Shown: one piece after another, positions 34,303 to 46,122 of the stretch
Position numbering within the stretch: the first letter of the stretch is position 1
Layout: each line of letters opens with the position of its first letter
NCBI GenBank assembly: GCA_009363875.1
Contig: CM018680.1
Coordinates: 67,736,639 to 67,800,638 of the forward strand
Origin: Mikania micrantha
Lineage: Eukaryota > Streptophyta > Magnoliopsida > Asterales > Asteraceae
Direction: 5' to 3'
DNA length: 64,000 nucleotides
Notes under the pieces: generated by a model
What the model saw: the letters and a program-made list of their open reading frames with translations, nothing else
Told to the model about the DNA's origin: nothing
Database searches by the model: none
Position numbers and translations under genes: made by a program

Positions 34303-36444
34303 TGTGACAATTGCAGGTAAAGATTACGTCATCAATGACGTTCACACGTTTGGTTATTCTAGAAATCCGCGCGAAATTGATGATTGTAATTATTGCAGGT
34401 TTAAAGTATGCGAGAAATCGAGAACATAGGAGAAAACGGATCGCGAAACGGAGTTACGGATTTTCCGGAATCGCGAAACGAAGAAAATTTCAAAATATTA
34501 CAAAAATGAGCTCGCCGCGGTACGCGACACTTATGTGGCTGTCTGTCGCGATACGCGATGAATTAAATATCTGATTTTTGTTCCGAGATCCGTCGCGGTA
34601 CGCGACGGCCCTGTTGATTCTCGTCGCGGTACGCGACGAGTATGGCGGTGTAAATGGATCAGATAGATAATCAGATTGCATGTGAAGAAACTATTTCTCT
34701 TCTTCTTCACTTCTGTTCGAACCAAACAACCTGTACCTTCATTTTTTCAACTTTTGTCCATCAAAACCCAAATCTAAACCCACCACAACTACTAGAACGA
34801 ACCGGTCATCGTAGATACACGTTCTGATCGTATTTCTGTCCGTTAAACCGCTCGTTTCAGGTAACTATCCGTTTAACCTTCTGGTTTAGTTTTGATTGAT
34901 TAAATCTTGATTTTGAACGTAATGATCTAGTTAGGGTTGTTGATTATTGATTATATGATAGCTAGGAATGATTTTTAACGGATAACTTGACAGGTTAACG
35001 GGTAATTACCTGTTTTGATCCGTTATAATGCCCGGTTTCCACCAAATCATAACAATGATTATAATGGTTTAAACCATTTAATTATGACAATGTAGGTGAT
35101 TATTTTGGTTAATCTTTGAAATGCAAGGTTAATCCCAGGCATTTCAAACTAATCACAATCATTAACCTACCCATTGGAATAACTGTCTGGTGTTTATGAT
35201 AACAGTCAGATTAGTATTTTAAACATGATTGTTTAACATATTCCAATGTCACATTGTTATGTTTTGTGATATCTGGATAACCAGTAACCAGAATTAATCA
35301 TTCCTAAGCTGTGATTTCATCTGAAAACTGTTTCAGGAGCATAATCAACAACATTACCTAACTGGTTAATCAGAGATTATTTTGATTAATCAAGCATGTC
35401 ATCAACTTCATATTAGGTATCTAAATCAGTCTAGGTACCTACATTATCATACATTGTATGATATTAGATTCAATAACTAATTAAACACCGAATATCGGTT
35501 TGATGACTTTTCATTACAATGTCTATGACATTGAACGTTCAAACAGATTTAATCAGCAGGTTAGAACATAAATCATTAATCAAATATAACCTAATGCAGA
35601 TTTACATTATTAGCACCAGTTACGCGAGGTCTTAGCACTCATCTGAACTCAGGTGAGTTTCGTACCACCCCTGTTCTTTTAATGTTGTATAAACATCGGG
35701 GTATAACTGCTAAACTTTTCTTGATCATATGATATGTGTCACTGTTATCTGCGTGATTTCATGTGATTAACTGAATTTGTGGATTTCATGGGATTGTTGC
35801 CGTTAGTATCTCTATCATGATATCAAAGTCCTCATTCTTGAACTGTATCTAGTGAACCCATGTGTGGCCGAGCAGAAAACATTGATAGTACTATCGGTTG
35901 ACACCCCATTCACTGGGAGGATTGCATCTCCGCTGGTGTGAATGTTTGTTATCTGTTTCCTGAACTTCTTAATGGTGTGATAGACATTAAGATAATGAGG
36001 CAATAAGATATGTACCGACGGGTAATATCGAGAACTGAACATATCGTCCGAAAGGAACTAGATACGGGTCCCATGGTTATCCGGAACTGTGAACATGTAT
36101 TTGAACTTAACTGTCATATCATATGATTTAACTAAACTATATGAACTCACCAGCTTTGTGCTGATGTTTTCGAGACTAAAACTTTTGCAGGCAATCAAGG
36201 ACAACGGTGAGGATGCACTCACAGCACTAGCAATAACTGTAATTAAATAAATTGTAATATGTATAAACTGTAATAATATTTGTAACCACGAACCTTGTAA
36301 TGTAAGTTTTACTTTTCGTAATCTGTGTGCTATGATGATACCGGATCAAGTAAGTCACCCCTCATGCTCTGAGACATCACCACTATGCTTCCGCTACCCT
36401 TTTGATGACATCATTCTCAGGTGAAGAGAGGTGGGGGTGTGACA
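34303..36444 (+). repeat. Tekay right LTR, 2142 bp
   Basis: The same length and ends as the left LTR. Differences seen by eye: near the 5' end (GGTTGTT/GGTTATT), CAAACGACC/CAAACAACC, GGCCAAG/GGCCGAG, CACCACA/CACCCCA, CTCCCCTG/CTCCGCTG, TCGAAAC/TCGAGAC and GCAACAAC/GCAATAAC. Confidence 0.95.
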
Positions 36445-36449
36445 TGACA

Positions 36450-37164
36450 AGTCTAAAAGGGCTAGATCAAAGGATAGAAAAGCCAGTGTTACAGGGATTC
36501 AGGTGAATCACCCAACCAACAAGCTGGTTGGAACTTTCAAACAATCAAGTTCTGTGAACCATAGCTCAGCCATCTTCCAAGGAGAGAAGCCAAAAAAATC
36601 TCTCAATGATCAGACCTTGTGTCTGATGTGTGGTGAGACAAATCATTTTGCTGCTGACTGCTTCTATAATCCAAGAAGCAGAATTCACTCTAGACCATAA
36701 GGAAGAGGAAGAAAGGAAAGTTGGAGTAAGTCATCGGTGTCTTCGGGAGAACAATCTGCTCCAGAAAGAAGAAAAGCAGGCACTTCTGCAAATGAGAAAA
36801 GAACAAACAGTCTTCCGAAACCAAAAAGGCATCGGAAGCAAAAGTTAAAAGTGCTTCCGACACTTAGCATTTAGGAAGAAGGAGAGCAGAAGAACAACCC
36901 TCTCACAAGATGAAGCCCAAACCAACAGAAGAAAAAGCAAAAGTTGCCTCCGAGGGCAGTCAGAGGAAGAAAACTTCTCAAATAGCTCCAAAGGTCAAGA
37001 AAATTTGGAAGAAGAAGGAAACCTCTGAACTAACAGTTCAACCAATTAATCAACCAGCCTGCTCATCATCTGTCCCACCTAGGATGATATCAAAGAAATT
37101 TGTTTATAATGATTCTAATGGAAAACCCAAGACCACATGGGCTTGGGTTCCCATCAGGAACTAA
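36450..37164 (+). pseudogene. Sirevirus 1 gag, 3' part
   Basis: This continues the gag interrupted at 25054. It holds a second zinc knuckle CLMCGETNHFAADC (near 36618) and Lys/Ser-rich low-complexity sequence, with a stop near 36700 and frame breaks around 36720-36900, then ends KPKTTWAWVPIRN and TAA at 37162. The same C terminus and TAA occur in Sirevirus 2 (58332). CTTCCGAAG-like words occur even within this coding stretch. Confidence 0.82.
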
Positions 37165-37199
37165 TTCACTTCTTGTCATGTGCAGGGACAGTAGGAATC

Positions 37200-40100
37200 A
37201 AAGAGCAACTTGTGGATTGTTGTCAGCGGCTGTTCCAGGCACATGACAGGAAACAAGACTCATCTGCACAAATATGAACCACTCTTTGGAGGGTCTGTTG
37301 CATTTGGAAGTGATCCGGTAGGAGGTTATATCACAGGTAGGGGCACAATCACAAATGGCAAGGTAAGCTTTGAGAATGTGCATTTTGTAAAAGCACTGAA
37401 TTACAATTTACTGAGTGTGTCACAGGTGTGTGATCAAAAACACAGCATGTTGTTTACTGAGCATGAATGTATAGTCCTGAAACCAGGATTTGTTGTTCCT
37501 AATGATCAAATTCTGCTCAAGGTTCCAAGAAGAAACAACATGTACATGCTAGACATGAGCACAACTAAGTAATATAAGTTGCTTTGTCTCAAAAGCTTCA
37601 CTTGATGAATCATCTCTTTGGCATAGGAGACTCTGTCAAGTAAACCTGAAAAACATGAACAAACTGGTCAAAAATAATTTAGGTGCAGGTTTACCCACTA
37701 AAGAATTCATCTGTGTTGATAAATGTGTTGCTTGTCTAAAGGGGAAACAACACAAATCATCTCATCATGCCAAAGAGATTAATTCAATTACAACAGTCCT
37801 GCATTTGCTTCATATAGACTTGTTTGGCCCCACAAGTGTTAAAAGTCTAGGTAGGAAGTCATATTGCTTGGTGGTCACTGATGATTTCTCTCGGTATACC
37901 TGGGTGTTCTTCTTGAATACCAAGGATGAAACTGCTGAGATCGTAAAATCATTCATTCTTAGAGTTGAGAATGAGAATGACCATCATGTCAAAATCATCA
38001 GATCAAATCAAGGAACATAATTCAAAAACCATATTTTAAATTCTTTTTGTGAATCTAAAGGTATAACAAGGCAATTTAGTTCTCCTAGGACTCCACAACA
38101 AAATGGTGTTGCTGAGAGAAGGAATAGGACACTAATTGAGGCTGCAAGGGCCATGTTGTCTGATGCCAAACTTCCAATAACATTTAACGTTTTGGGCAGA
38201 AGTAGTCAACACTGCCTGTTATGTTCCAAATAGAGTATTGGTTTTTAAGTCACATGGTATGACTCCTTATGAAATTTGGCATAAGAGAGAACCATTTATT
38301 GGATTTCTCAAACCATTTAGATGTCAGTGCACCATCTTGAATACTAAAGATCATCTAGCCAAGTTTGCTGAGAAATCAGCAGAGGGCTACTTTGTTGGGT
38401 ACTCTTCACATGCAAAAGCATATAGAGTATACATCAAAGCTTCCAGAATTATTGAAGAATCTGCAAATGTTCAGTTCAATGAACACAATATCAATAAACC
38501 TGGAATAGGCCCTGATTGGTTATTTGATCTTGATAAATTCACATCTGCATTTAATCTTGTGAAAGAGTATGTTCCAGATCAACAGATACCTACCTTGGAC
38601 TTCTCCAAGCACACAAGAGAAGACGACTTTCGTGTTGAACTGCCAATAGCTTCAAGACAAATCTTGGCAGAATCCACTTCAACACATGATGCTGATTCAC
38701 AGTCTGAAACAATCAACACTTCTCAGGCTGTTCCTTTAAGTGACTCTACATCTGTTCCAGTGAGTCAAGAAGAAGTTAGAAGCCCGTCTGTTGAAACAAA
38801 CACTCTGGAAACTCTTCCTCCCAGAGAAAAGCATCCCACAACAGTCCAAACTCAAAGACCTCAAGATCTACCAGCAATCCAACTTGAGGTGGTACTTCCA
38901 AACCTTGAGTCAAGCAACCTGGATTTAAATTCTCAGCTGGATGTGATCCCCAGAACTCGCATTCATAATACCCACCCAGTTGAGAACATTATTGGTAATG
39001 TTGAGGAATGAATTAGAACAAGAAGCTCCCTGTATGGAGCAAACATCTGTTTGTTTTCTTGCTTTCTATCCCAAATAGAACCAAAGAAAGTTGCTGAAGC
39101 ATTGAAGGATAACAGTTGGGTAGAAGCCATGCAGGAAAAACTTCTTCAATTTGAGAGATAGAGAGTTTGGAAAGTATGCCCTTTACCCAAGGGTAAGTAT
39201 GCCATCAGAACAAAGTGGGTGTTCAGTAACAAGAAGGATGACAAAGGTGTTGTCATAAAGAATAAAGCGAGGTTAGTGGTGCAGGGATACACCTAAGAAG
39301 AAGGAATTGATTATGATGAAGTTTTTGCCCCAGTTGCCAGAATTGAAGCCATCATAATATTTCTAGCATTTGCAGCTGCCAGAAATTTCAAAGTTTTTCA
39401 AATGGATGTCAAAAGTGCTTTCCTCTATGAAATGATTGATAAGGAGTCTATGTTTGTCAACCACCAGGATTTGAGGATCCTAATTTTCCTAATCATGTCT
39501 ACAAGCTTGATAAAGCTCTATATGGGCTACATCAAGCTCCCAGAAAGTGGTATGAAACTTTGTCTTCTTTTCTGTTGACAAACAACTTTAAAAGGGGAAC
39601 AATCGATAAAACTTTATTTTTCAGGAAATCCAATCAACATATCATGCTTGTCCAAATATATGTTAATGATATTATTTTTGGTTCAACTGATGAAACTCTA
39701 TGCAAGGAGTTTAAAGCACTGATGAAATCCAAATTTGAAATGAGCTCCATGGGTGAACTCACTTTCTTCCTTGGATTACAAGTGAAGCAAACTCCTACAG
39801 GGATCTTTATCAATCAATCAAAGTATGTCAAGGATATATTTGAAAGATTTAGTTTCATCGACTGTAAAGCTCTTGGTACTCCCATGTCCAAAACAACATC
39901 TCTAGGCCCTGATCTTGAGGGGGAGGATGTTGATCAACACCAGTACAGAGCAATGATTGGCTATTTGATGTATCTCATAGCAAGCAGGCTTGATATCATG
40001 TTTGCAACCTGCTTGTGTGTACGGTTTCAGGCAAATCCTAAAATCTCACATATGCTTTCTTCAGATACCTCAAAGGCGCACCAAAGTTAGGATTATGGTA

Positions 40101-40590
40101 TCCTAGGAATGCTGACTTTCAATTCATGGCCTACATTGATAGTGATTATAGGGGTTGCAACATCAGTAAGAAGTCTACATCTGGAGGATGCCAGTTCCTT
40201 GGATCCAGAATTGTGTCATGACAATGTAAGAAGCAGACATGTGTCTGAACTTCTACTGCAGAAGCTGAATACATAGCCGCCTCAAGTTGCCGTGCACAAG
40301 TACTCTGGATTCAAAATCAAATGAAAGACTATGGAGTAGAGTTGTCTAATACTCCCATCCAGATTGACAATTCCAGTGCAATTTCCATAACCAACAATCC
40401 AGTCAAACATTCCAAGACCAAGCACATTGACATCCGCTACCATTTCATCAGAGATTGTGCAGAAAAGAAGCTAATTCATTTAGTCAAAGTTGATACTGAA
40501 CACAACTTGGCTGATCTCTTCACTAAGGCCTTTGATGAAGGAAGGTTCAGGTACTTAATCACAGCTATTGGTATGATCAATCTTGAGTAA
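37200..40590 (+). pseudogene. Sirevirus 1 pol (protease, integrase, RT, RNase H), decayed
   Basis: Pieces in three frames: protease near 37210-37572 (the expected DSGCSRHMTG reads VSGCSRHMTG, so the catalytic Asp is gone), integrase 37655-38020 and 38238-39011 (the core is broken by a stop at 38018 and a frameshift near 38185), then RT with stops near 39010, 39160 and 39295 and a shift near 39440. The RT motif at about 39656 reads YVND instead of YVDD. RNase H ends intact (40321-40590) with KTKHIDIRYHFIRDC and ADLFTKAFDEGRF. By alignment with Sirevirus 2 every domain is present, but none can be active. Stop codons in CAA/CAG/TGG positions suggest C-to-T decay. Confidence 0.88.
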
Positions 40591-41114
40591 ATGTAATTAG
40601 GTCAAGGGTTAAATGATCCTTCGGAAGATAAACTTAACTTATCTTCTGAGTAGTATTGACTCATCAGAAGAAATGTTAAGTCTTCCGGCGTGTTATTTAA
40701 TCCTATTCGGAACAAGTCACACTTCTTAAGATATTTATTCTTTTGAAAGTATTTATCTTCTGATATAAATTATTTGCTTCCGAAACATTTCCTTCTGATT
40801 ACTTATCAGAAGCCCATATCTTCCGAAGCATACATCTCTTTAATGCACATATTCATTCTCTTCCGATACTAGACGACAAATGTTTAGTGTTTTCTCGGAA
40901 GAATCTCTCTCATCTTCTGAGAATCGTTGTGATCCATCGTTGTCACGTAAGACCTTTTTCTTCATTGTCTCTGGATCTCAAATATTTAATGTCTCGTTAT
41001 ATTAAATGCTGACATCCGAAGGTATAAAAGGTCTCCTGCCCATTCAAATTCTCACTTCTTCTTCGACAATTGACAGTTTCTTCTCGCACCAAACCCTAAC
41101 CGTTCGTCTCAATA
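40591..41114 (+). other. Sirevirus 1 spacer between pol and env-like region
   Basis: Non-coding; contains many variants of CTTCCGAAG/TTCGGAAG. The 5' part matches 61772-61873 of Sirevirus 2. Confidence 0.7.
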
Positions 41115-44100
41115 ATGGCTCTCTTTGCATTCAAACCTGCACACAACCTGACTGCTGAACTTTCTGCTGACAATGGTCCTGATTTTGCTCCGATTATCTC
41201 ATTTCTCCGTCGGAGTAGGTACTTTACTGCTTTAACTATCAACCCCGTGGTGTATGAGTCTCATCACCAGCAGTTTTGGGGTTCTTGTTCTGTTATTGAC
41301 TCTCCAACTGGTAAACGTCTTTCTGCTACCGTTGATGCTCATCCTATTTCTATTTCTGTGGAAACTATCGGTAGACATCTTAATCTTAATGATGCTACAG
41401 GCAGTGCTTCTTTCACAACGGATGAGGTAGCAACGACCTTTAGGTCGATGGGATACGAAGGTCCTCTTCCTTCACCTACCTATTTGAAGGAAAGAGTGTC
41501 CTATAATTACAAGTATCTCCTACATGTGTTTTTGCATTGTCTTTCAAATAAAACTGGTGGTTGGGATCAAATTCCATCTGAGTTAGCTTCGGCTATTCAT
41601 GGATTGATTACCAATCAACTGTTTAACTTTTCATCTTTTATTTTTAGTAACTTGGTGGATAATGTGTCGTCCACAAAGAAATTTTGTATGTACCCCAGAT
41701 TTTTGCAACAAATCTTTAACGGTGAGTTAGCATCTTTGCTCTCACTAACTGGGAACATTTATAAAGTCCCTTCGGTACTTTTGAATGATTTTGTACAACT
41801 GAAGAAGCAGAGTGTTCAGTTCTCTGGAACTTTCACTCCCTTGCTTTCGTCCATGGAGCCACTTGCTCCTGAAGGTGCCAGCTCTGTTCAACCCACAGCT
41901 GCTGAACCCACACCTTCCACTCACATAGCCTCTTCCATCCCAGTTACATACAAACGCAAAAGACAACCTAAACAATGATCTACAACTGTTCAGGCCCCTT
42001 CTTTTGAACCCAAAAAGAAAAAGGCTAAGAATTCTGGCAAGGGCACAGTTCTGCCTAAGGTGCAAACCACACCTGTTGTTGTACCATCGGATCTTCCTTT
42101 GGATATAGTGGTTGCCCTTCACCCTTCTACTGACCCTCAGGATATGTCACCACATATACCTGAGAATATCCAAAGGGATACCCACATTACTGATTCTGCT
42201 TCTGCTGAAGGAACTCCCCTAGGTCAGGGACTGTCTCCCAGGTCCCCAGGTGTGTCTAGCCCATCACTGCCCCCCACTCATACATCTAACCCGGCTCAAG
42301 GTTTCTCTGCAGTAGCTCTGGATGACCCTCTCTCTCCCTCCACCCAAACTTTAATGAGAGCGGTGACAGACCTACATGCAAGGTTTCCTGACCAAGAGTC
42401 TTTTATTACAGAGGTTGACCCTGGTAGTTCTAAAAGGGTCAATACAGTGGAGGCTGCCACTACTGCTGAACCTTCTCAGGTTCTTCAGGACAGTGGTACA
42501 GGAAATAGGACCTCCTCTACGGTAACTCCCATTGATGATGACTTCTTTAAAGTCATTCTCACTGAGAGGAATCCAGGGTGCCAAGAAAATCACATCTGGT
42601 GATGGAGGTGCAGGAGCTCGGCTCAAGACTCCATCGCCCAAGGATTCCATTTCTGTGGATGAGGGCACAAACATTCAGGAATTGACGGTCACCATTTCCA
42701 CTCTATAGACCAGGGTAGCTCAACTGGAAGCTGAGGTTGCTACCCTGAGGCTAGAGATTCAAACCAAGGATGCTACCATTCTAGACCTCCAGCGCCGCCC
42801 CTAGTCATACTTCAACCCTTTTATCCTGATCCCAGTCAGGTGTCCTCCCTTTCCCCTGATGCTACCAAAAAGGGGGAGAAGGAACAACCTATGGGATCAC
42901 CTTCATCATTATCATCACCACCATCATCACCTGTAAACACAACATCTCCAGCAAAAGGAGAAGAGGCAGCAGCTCCATTGGAAGAAGGAGAAGTGGAAGC
43001 TACTCATGAATCTCCTCCATTCCTAACCAATTTGGATAAGGAATGGGATAGTTTCTTGAGTACCTACTATCACAACCCATCCAGTTCTTCATCATCCTCT
43101 TCTTCTAGTGCTGAAGGGGAATCCTTGGAAACCGAACAGGAAGATATCTCTAAGGAATCCAAGTCCCCTGATAACACCTCAAAGTCTCCTTCTGAGACTA
43201 TGTCTCCCTCTGGGACAACAATCCAGGTTACTATGGAGAACCCCAGTTCAGCTACAAAATCTATCTCCATAGAACCTGAGTTTCCTCCTAAGACAACAAC
43301 CAATGAACATATGTCTCCTCCTGAGACAGAGGCTGTTTATGAAGATCTCTCCTCAGATCCTGAGATCTCTGAGGGCATCACTAAGGAACCATCCAATATG
43401 GTTGGTCAACTGGATGAGGCAGTGAATGCTGAGGTTAACTCCGAAGCTGAAGCTGTTTCTGAAAGCCCAGCCATAATTGAGGTATCCTCCTCAGATGATC
43501 TCTTTGCCGATGAACCAACTGGTGAGGCCACATGATCTATCTCCTCTAAGTTGAACACAATAGACAAGGGAAACAGAAAACTAACTCCAGAGGAGGAAGC
43601 TGAACAGGAGGAGAGAAGGCTAGTGATAAAGAAGGGCCGGCCAGACACTTCCCTGTACGAAAGAGATGTCAAGACTTTCTAATCTCCTCCAGGAGAAGGG
43701 TTATGATGTAGATGAGATCCTGCTCTGGTTGGTACCTCGAATGGCTGAAGAGCTGGACCGAGTGCAGCAGCAAGAACAGGCCGCTGCTGCAGCCAAGGCC
43801 GCGGTGGTCCTTACCAAAAAGGAAAAGGAGACTGCCTATAAAGATAGAATGAAGTCAATCCTTCTACAATATGGATTCCATTCGCGGCAGCTCGGCCCAA
43901 TGAAGAACTCAACAATGGACATGCATGTAAGAGGAATAAAAGCTAAGATTGCCAGAGGTGAGTTACCTTCAATGGAGGAAATCCAGGCATGAAAGGAGGC
44001 CTTAAACCTAGGCCTTTCGAGTATCTTCCAGGGAGCCACCATTGAAATACCTATCACTGGTGCTGGGATCAGAGAAGGTGAAGAGGTGATGTGTAGAGCT

Positions 44101-44901
44101 GCTACAAAAGCTATGTTCCCTCACACGTTCCCACAACAACCAAAGGAAGAACCCATCACTCCTCCCTCCAGTCCTTCATACGACAATGTGCCAATATCTT
44201 CAGTGATCAGGATCAATAGAGGTCAAACAAAACAGCAAAACACAAACCCTGATCCTGAAAAACAGTCTAGGACGGAAAGGAAAAAGGAAGCATTGGATTC
44301 CACTGAAGATGCAGTGGAATCCACGGAAAGAAGGTCCTCCACTGAAGCAACAAGAGCTTCAGCGGGTGTTGGAGGAGCCTCCACTGCTGAAGAAATGACT
44401 TCCACTGAAGATCAGTTGGATTCCACTGAAGCGGAAATGGCTTCCGCTGAAGCTGAAAAAGCTTCCACTGAAGCAAGCGCTTCCACTGGAGCAGAAGCCA
44501 CTCTAGAAACCACTGATGATGATGACAATGAAAGAGAGCAGGAACGTCCACAAGGAAGTACAACATCACGTCAAATTGTTCCGTTTAAAAGACGCGGTCC
44601 GTTCAGAAGAAGAAAGACTGCTGCTAGAAGACGACATGATGAACCACCCTTGAATACGTACTTTCCTATTGTGGAATGGAGTTGCCTATCCATGGAAAAG
44701 GTATTTGTTTTGAAATTTTGTGATGGAAACATTATGAAGCTCCAGGATTATCAATTATATGGTCTTCGTGCTCCAAATATCTTCGATCTAGTAAGTCTTC
44801 CTCTACTCAATCCAGACAACAACTTTGAAGGAGGACTTGCTATAATACTTGTCCAGAGAAGAGCTGAAAATTTAATAAAAGAAGGACAGAGGTTTTGGTA
44901 G
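41115..44901 (+). pseudogene. Sirevirus 1 env-like region, decayed
   Basis: A long reading region after pol, as in Sireviruses. It starts at ATG 41115 with a 287-codon stretch (FKPAHNL..., FWGSCSVIDSPTGKRL, ISISVETIGRHLNL) of the type annotated in daisy-family genomes as longin-like transposon proteins. It is broken by stops at 41976 and 42600 and others near 42700-42810, then continues in the same frame (42840-43535, Ser/Pro/Glu-rich) and shifts frame (43666-43992, 44086-44901). A clear heptad segment (VAQLEAEVATLRLEIQTKD) lies near 42715-42790. A Ser-Thr-Glu repeat (DSTE/ASTE units) lies at 44290-44500, and the C terminus is basic then globular. No membrane segment or fusion peptide was seen, so calling it an envelope is convention; its function is unknown. 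Confidence 0.75.
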
Positions 44902-44906
44902 CATCA

Positions 44907-44919
44907 GCCTAGGGGAGAC
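44907..44919 (+). promoter_or_regulatory. Polypurine tract, Sirevirus 1
   Basis: CCTAGGGGAGAC immediately before the right LTR. Confidence 0.75.
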
Positions 44920-45832
44920 TGTAAGGATCTTTAAGGCTGATGCACACCAAAACATCTCTGGATTAAGTCATGAACTATCGAAAGATATACAACCACTGAA
45001 TGATAGGAATTAGCCTTTGGAAGACCCAATGCTTCCGAAGGATAATTCTTTCCACTGAATGCAACCGGTTCCCTTCTCAGTGGTTAAAGGCTCAATTCGA
45101 TCAGTGCTTCCGATCAACCATCGGTGCTTCCGATCATCAGTGGTTCCCAAGACAAAGACTTCCGAAGACTTTTTCTCTGACAAAGATTCTCGATACTTAA
45201 GGAAATAAACAGAGCTGCTTTCTCACACTCAGAATAACATAGAAGACATTCCGATGTTAGTCAGCAACAAAGAAGATTTGTCAAAGCTAAAAAGATACTA
45301 AACAATTAATGTGTTTTGTTGTTTAGGTATTTATTGTAAAAGTCAATGGAATCTTTTGTATTGATTGTAATTAATATGGCTTGGCCTGTCAAGACCATAA
45401 CAGATACTAGATTAAGCATACTTTTGTTTCTAGTGTTTTGTCCAGCCATGTATTCCTACGAGGATACTGCTGTAGGTCTTAGTATATAATCATTCACTTG
45501 TTAGTTAGAAAATCACGAGTGAGTTCTTGAGCTAAGTGTTGTAATCATAACAGTTGAATGCAATATACTTTGACCTTGAATTTACAATTGCTTTGAGTAC
45601 TTTTTTTTCAAACTGTTTTACAAAACTAAGTTGATAGAATCTCCGCAACTATCAACTTTGTAGAAGATAACTTGTGAATGCAATATACTTTGACCTTGAA
45701 TTTACAATTGATTTCAGTACTTTGTTTTCAAACTGTTTTACAAAACTAAGTTGATAGAATTTCCTCAACTATCAACTTTGTAGAAGATAACTTGTGATAA
45801 GTGTTGTGTAGATTACATAACCCGATCCAACA
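44920..45832 (+). repeat. Sirevirus 1 right LTR with internal duplication
   Basis: The same ends as the left LTR but 913 bp against 796. The extra length is a tandem duplication of about 120 bp: GAATGCAATATACTTTGACC through TAGAAGATAACTTGTG occurs at about 45556 and again at about 45677, but only once in the left LTR. Confidence 0.9.
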
Positions 45833-45837
45833 TAGAT

Positions 45838-46122
45838 ATCAAAAACAACATAAAATAGGCATACATAAAATCTATACCAGAAAGTCATATAACAATCTAA
45901 CTTTCAACCATAAAATACCTTTCAGGTGTTGAAGCAATTTGATTTGACTTCAAAAAGTCATAGAACAACTTTAAAACTAAAATTGAAGTAAATAGATTTG
46001 ACAAATTTATGAAAATTTCTTGCATACTTTACAATTTGACTTCAAAAGGTTACTTTAGAACTTTAAAACTAAAATTCCATTAAATAGATTTGCATGAACT
46101 TATATGACATGACATGACCATG
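45838..46122. other. Spacer between Sirevirus 1 and Helitron 3, no gene
   Basis: AT-rich unique-looking sequence with an internal diverged duplication (TTTGACTTCAAAA...TTTAAAACTAAAATT, near 45945 and 46029). Before the Sirevirus landed it joined directly to the 5' end of Helitron 2. Confidence 0.6.

Larger units (their letters stand above)
25055..36444 (+). mobile_element. Tekay-type Ty3 chromovirus, young, nested in Sirevirus 1
   Basis: A complete element of 11,390 bp with identical-length LTRs (2142 bp), PBS, an extra 5' ORF, gag-pol, a polypurine tract and the target duplication TGACA (25050-25054 and 36445-36449). The pol order protease-RT-RNase H-integrase marks Ty3. The C-terminal chromodomain-like end (PIVKVRWNSQRG, then EYTWEREDQM) places it with the Tekay/Del chromoviruses. 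About seven LTR differences were seen, so the insertion is recent. Confidence 0.93.
22224..45832 (+). mobile_element. Sirevirus 1 (Copia), decayed, with nested Tekay element
   Basis: A complete LTR-to-LTR element: left LTR 22224-23019, PBS, gag, protease, integrase, RT, RNase H, an env-like region, a polypurine tract and right LTR 44920-45832. The target duplication TAGAT flanks it (22219-22223 and 45833-45837). Subtracting the nested element it is about 12.2 kb. The order protease-integrase-RT-RNase H marks Copia; the tRNA-Met PBS, long gag, env-like ORF and repeated palindromes mark the Sirevirus (SIRE/Maximus) lineage. All frames are broken. The LTRs show more than twenty visible differences over about 800 bp, so the element is clearly older than its nested guest. 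Confidence 0.9.

Noticed and set aside
41745..44569. Minus-strand ORFs opposite the Sirevirus env-like region
   Set aside because: Shadows of the plus-strand frame, with no domain of their own.
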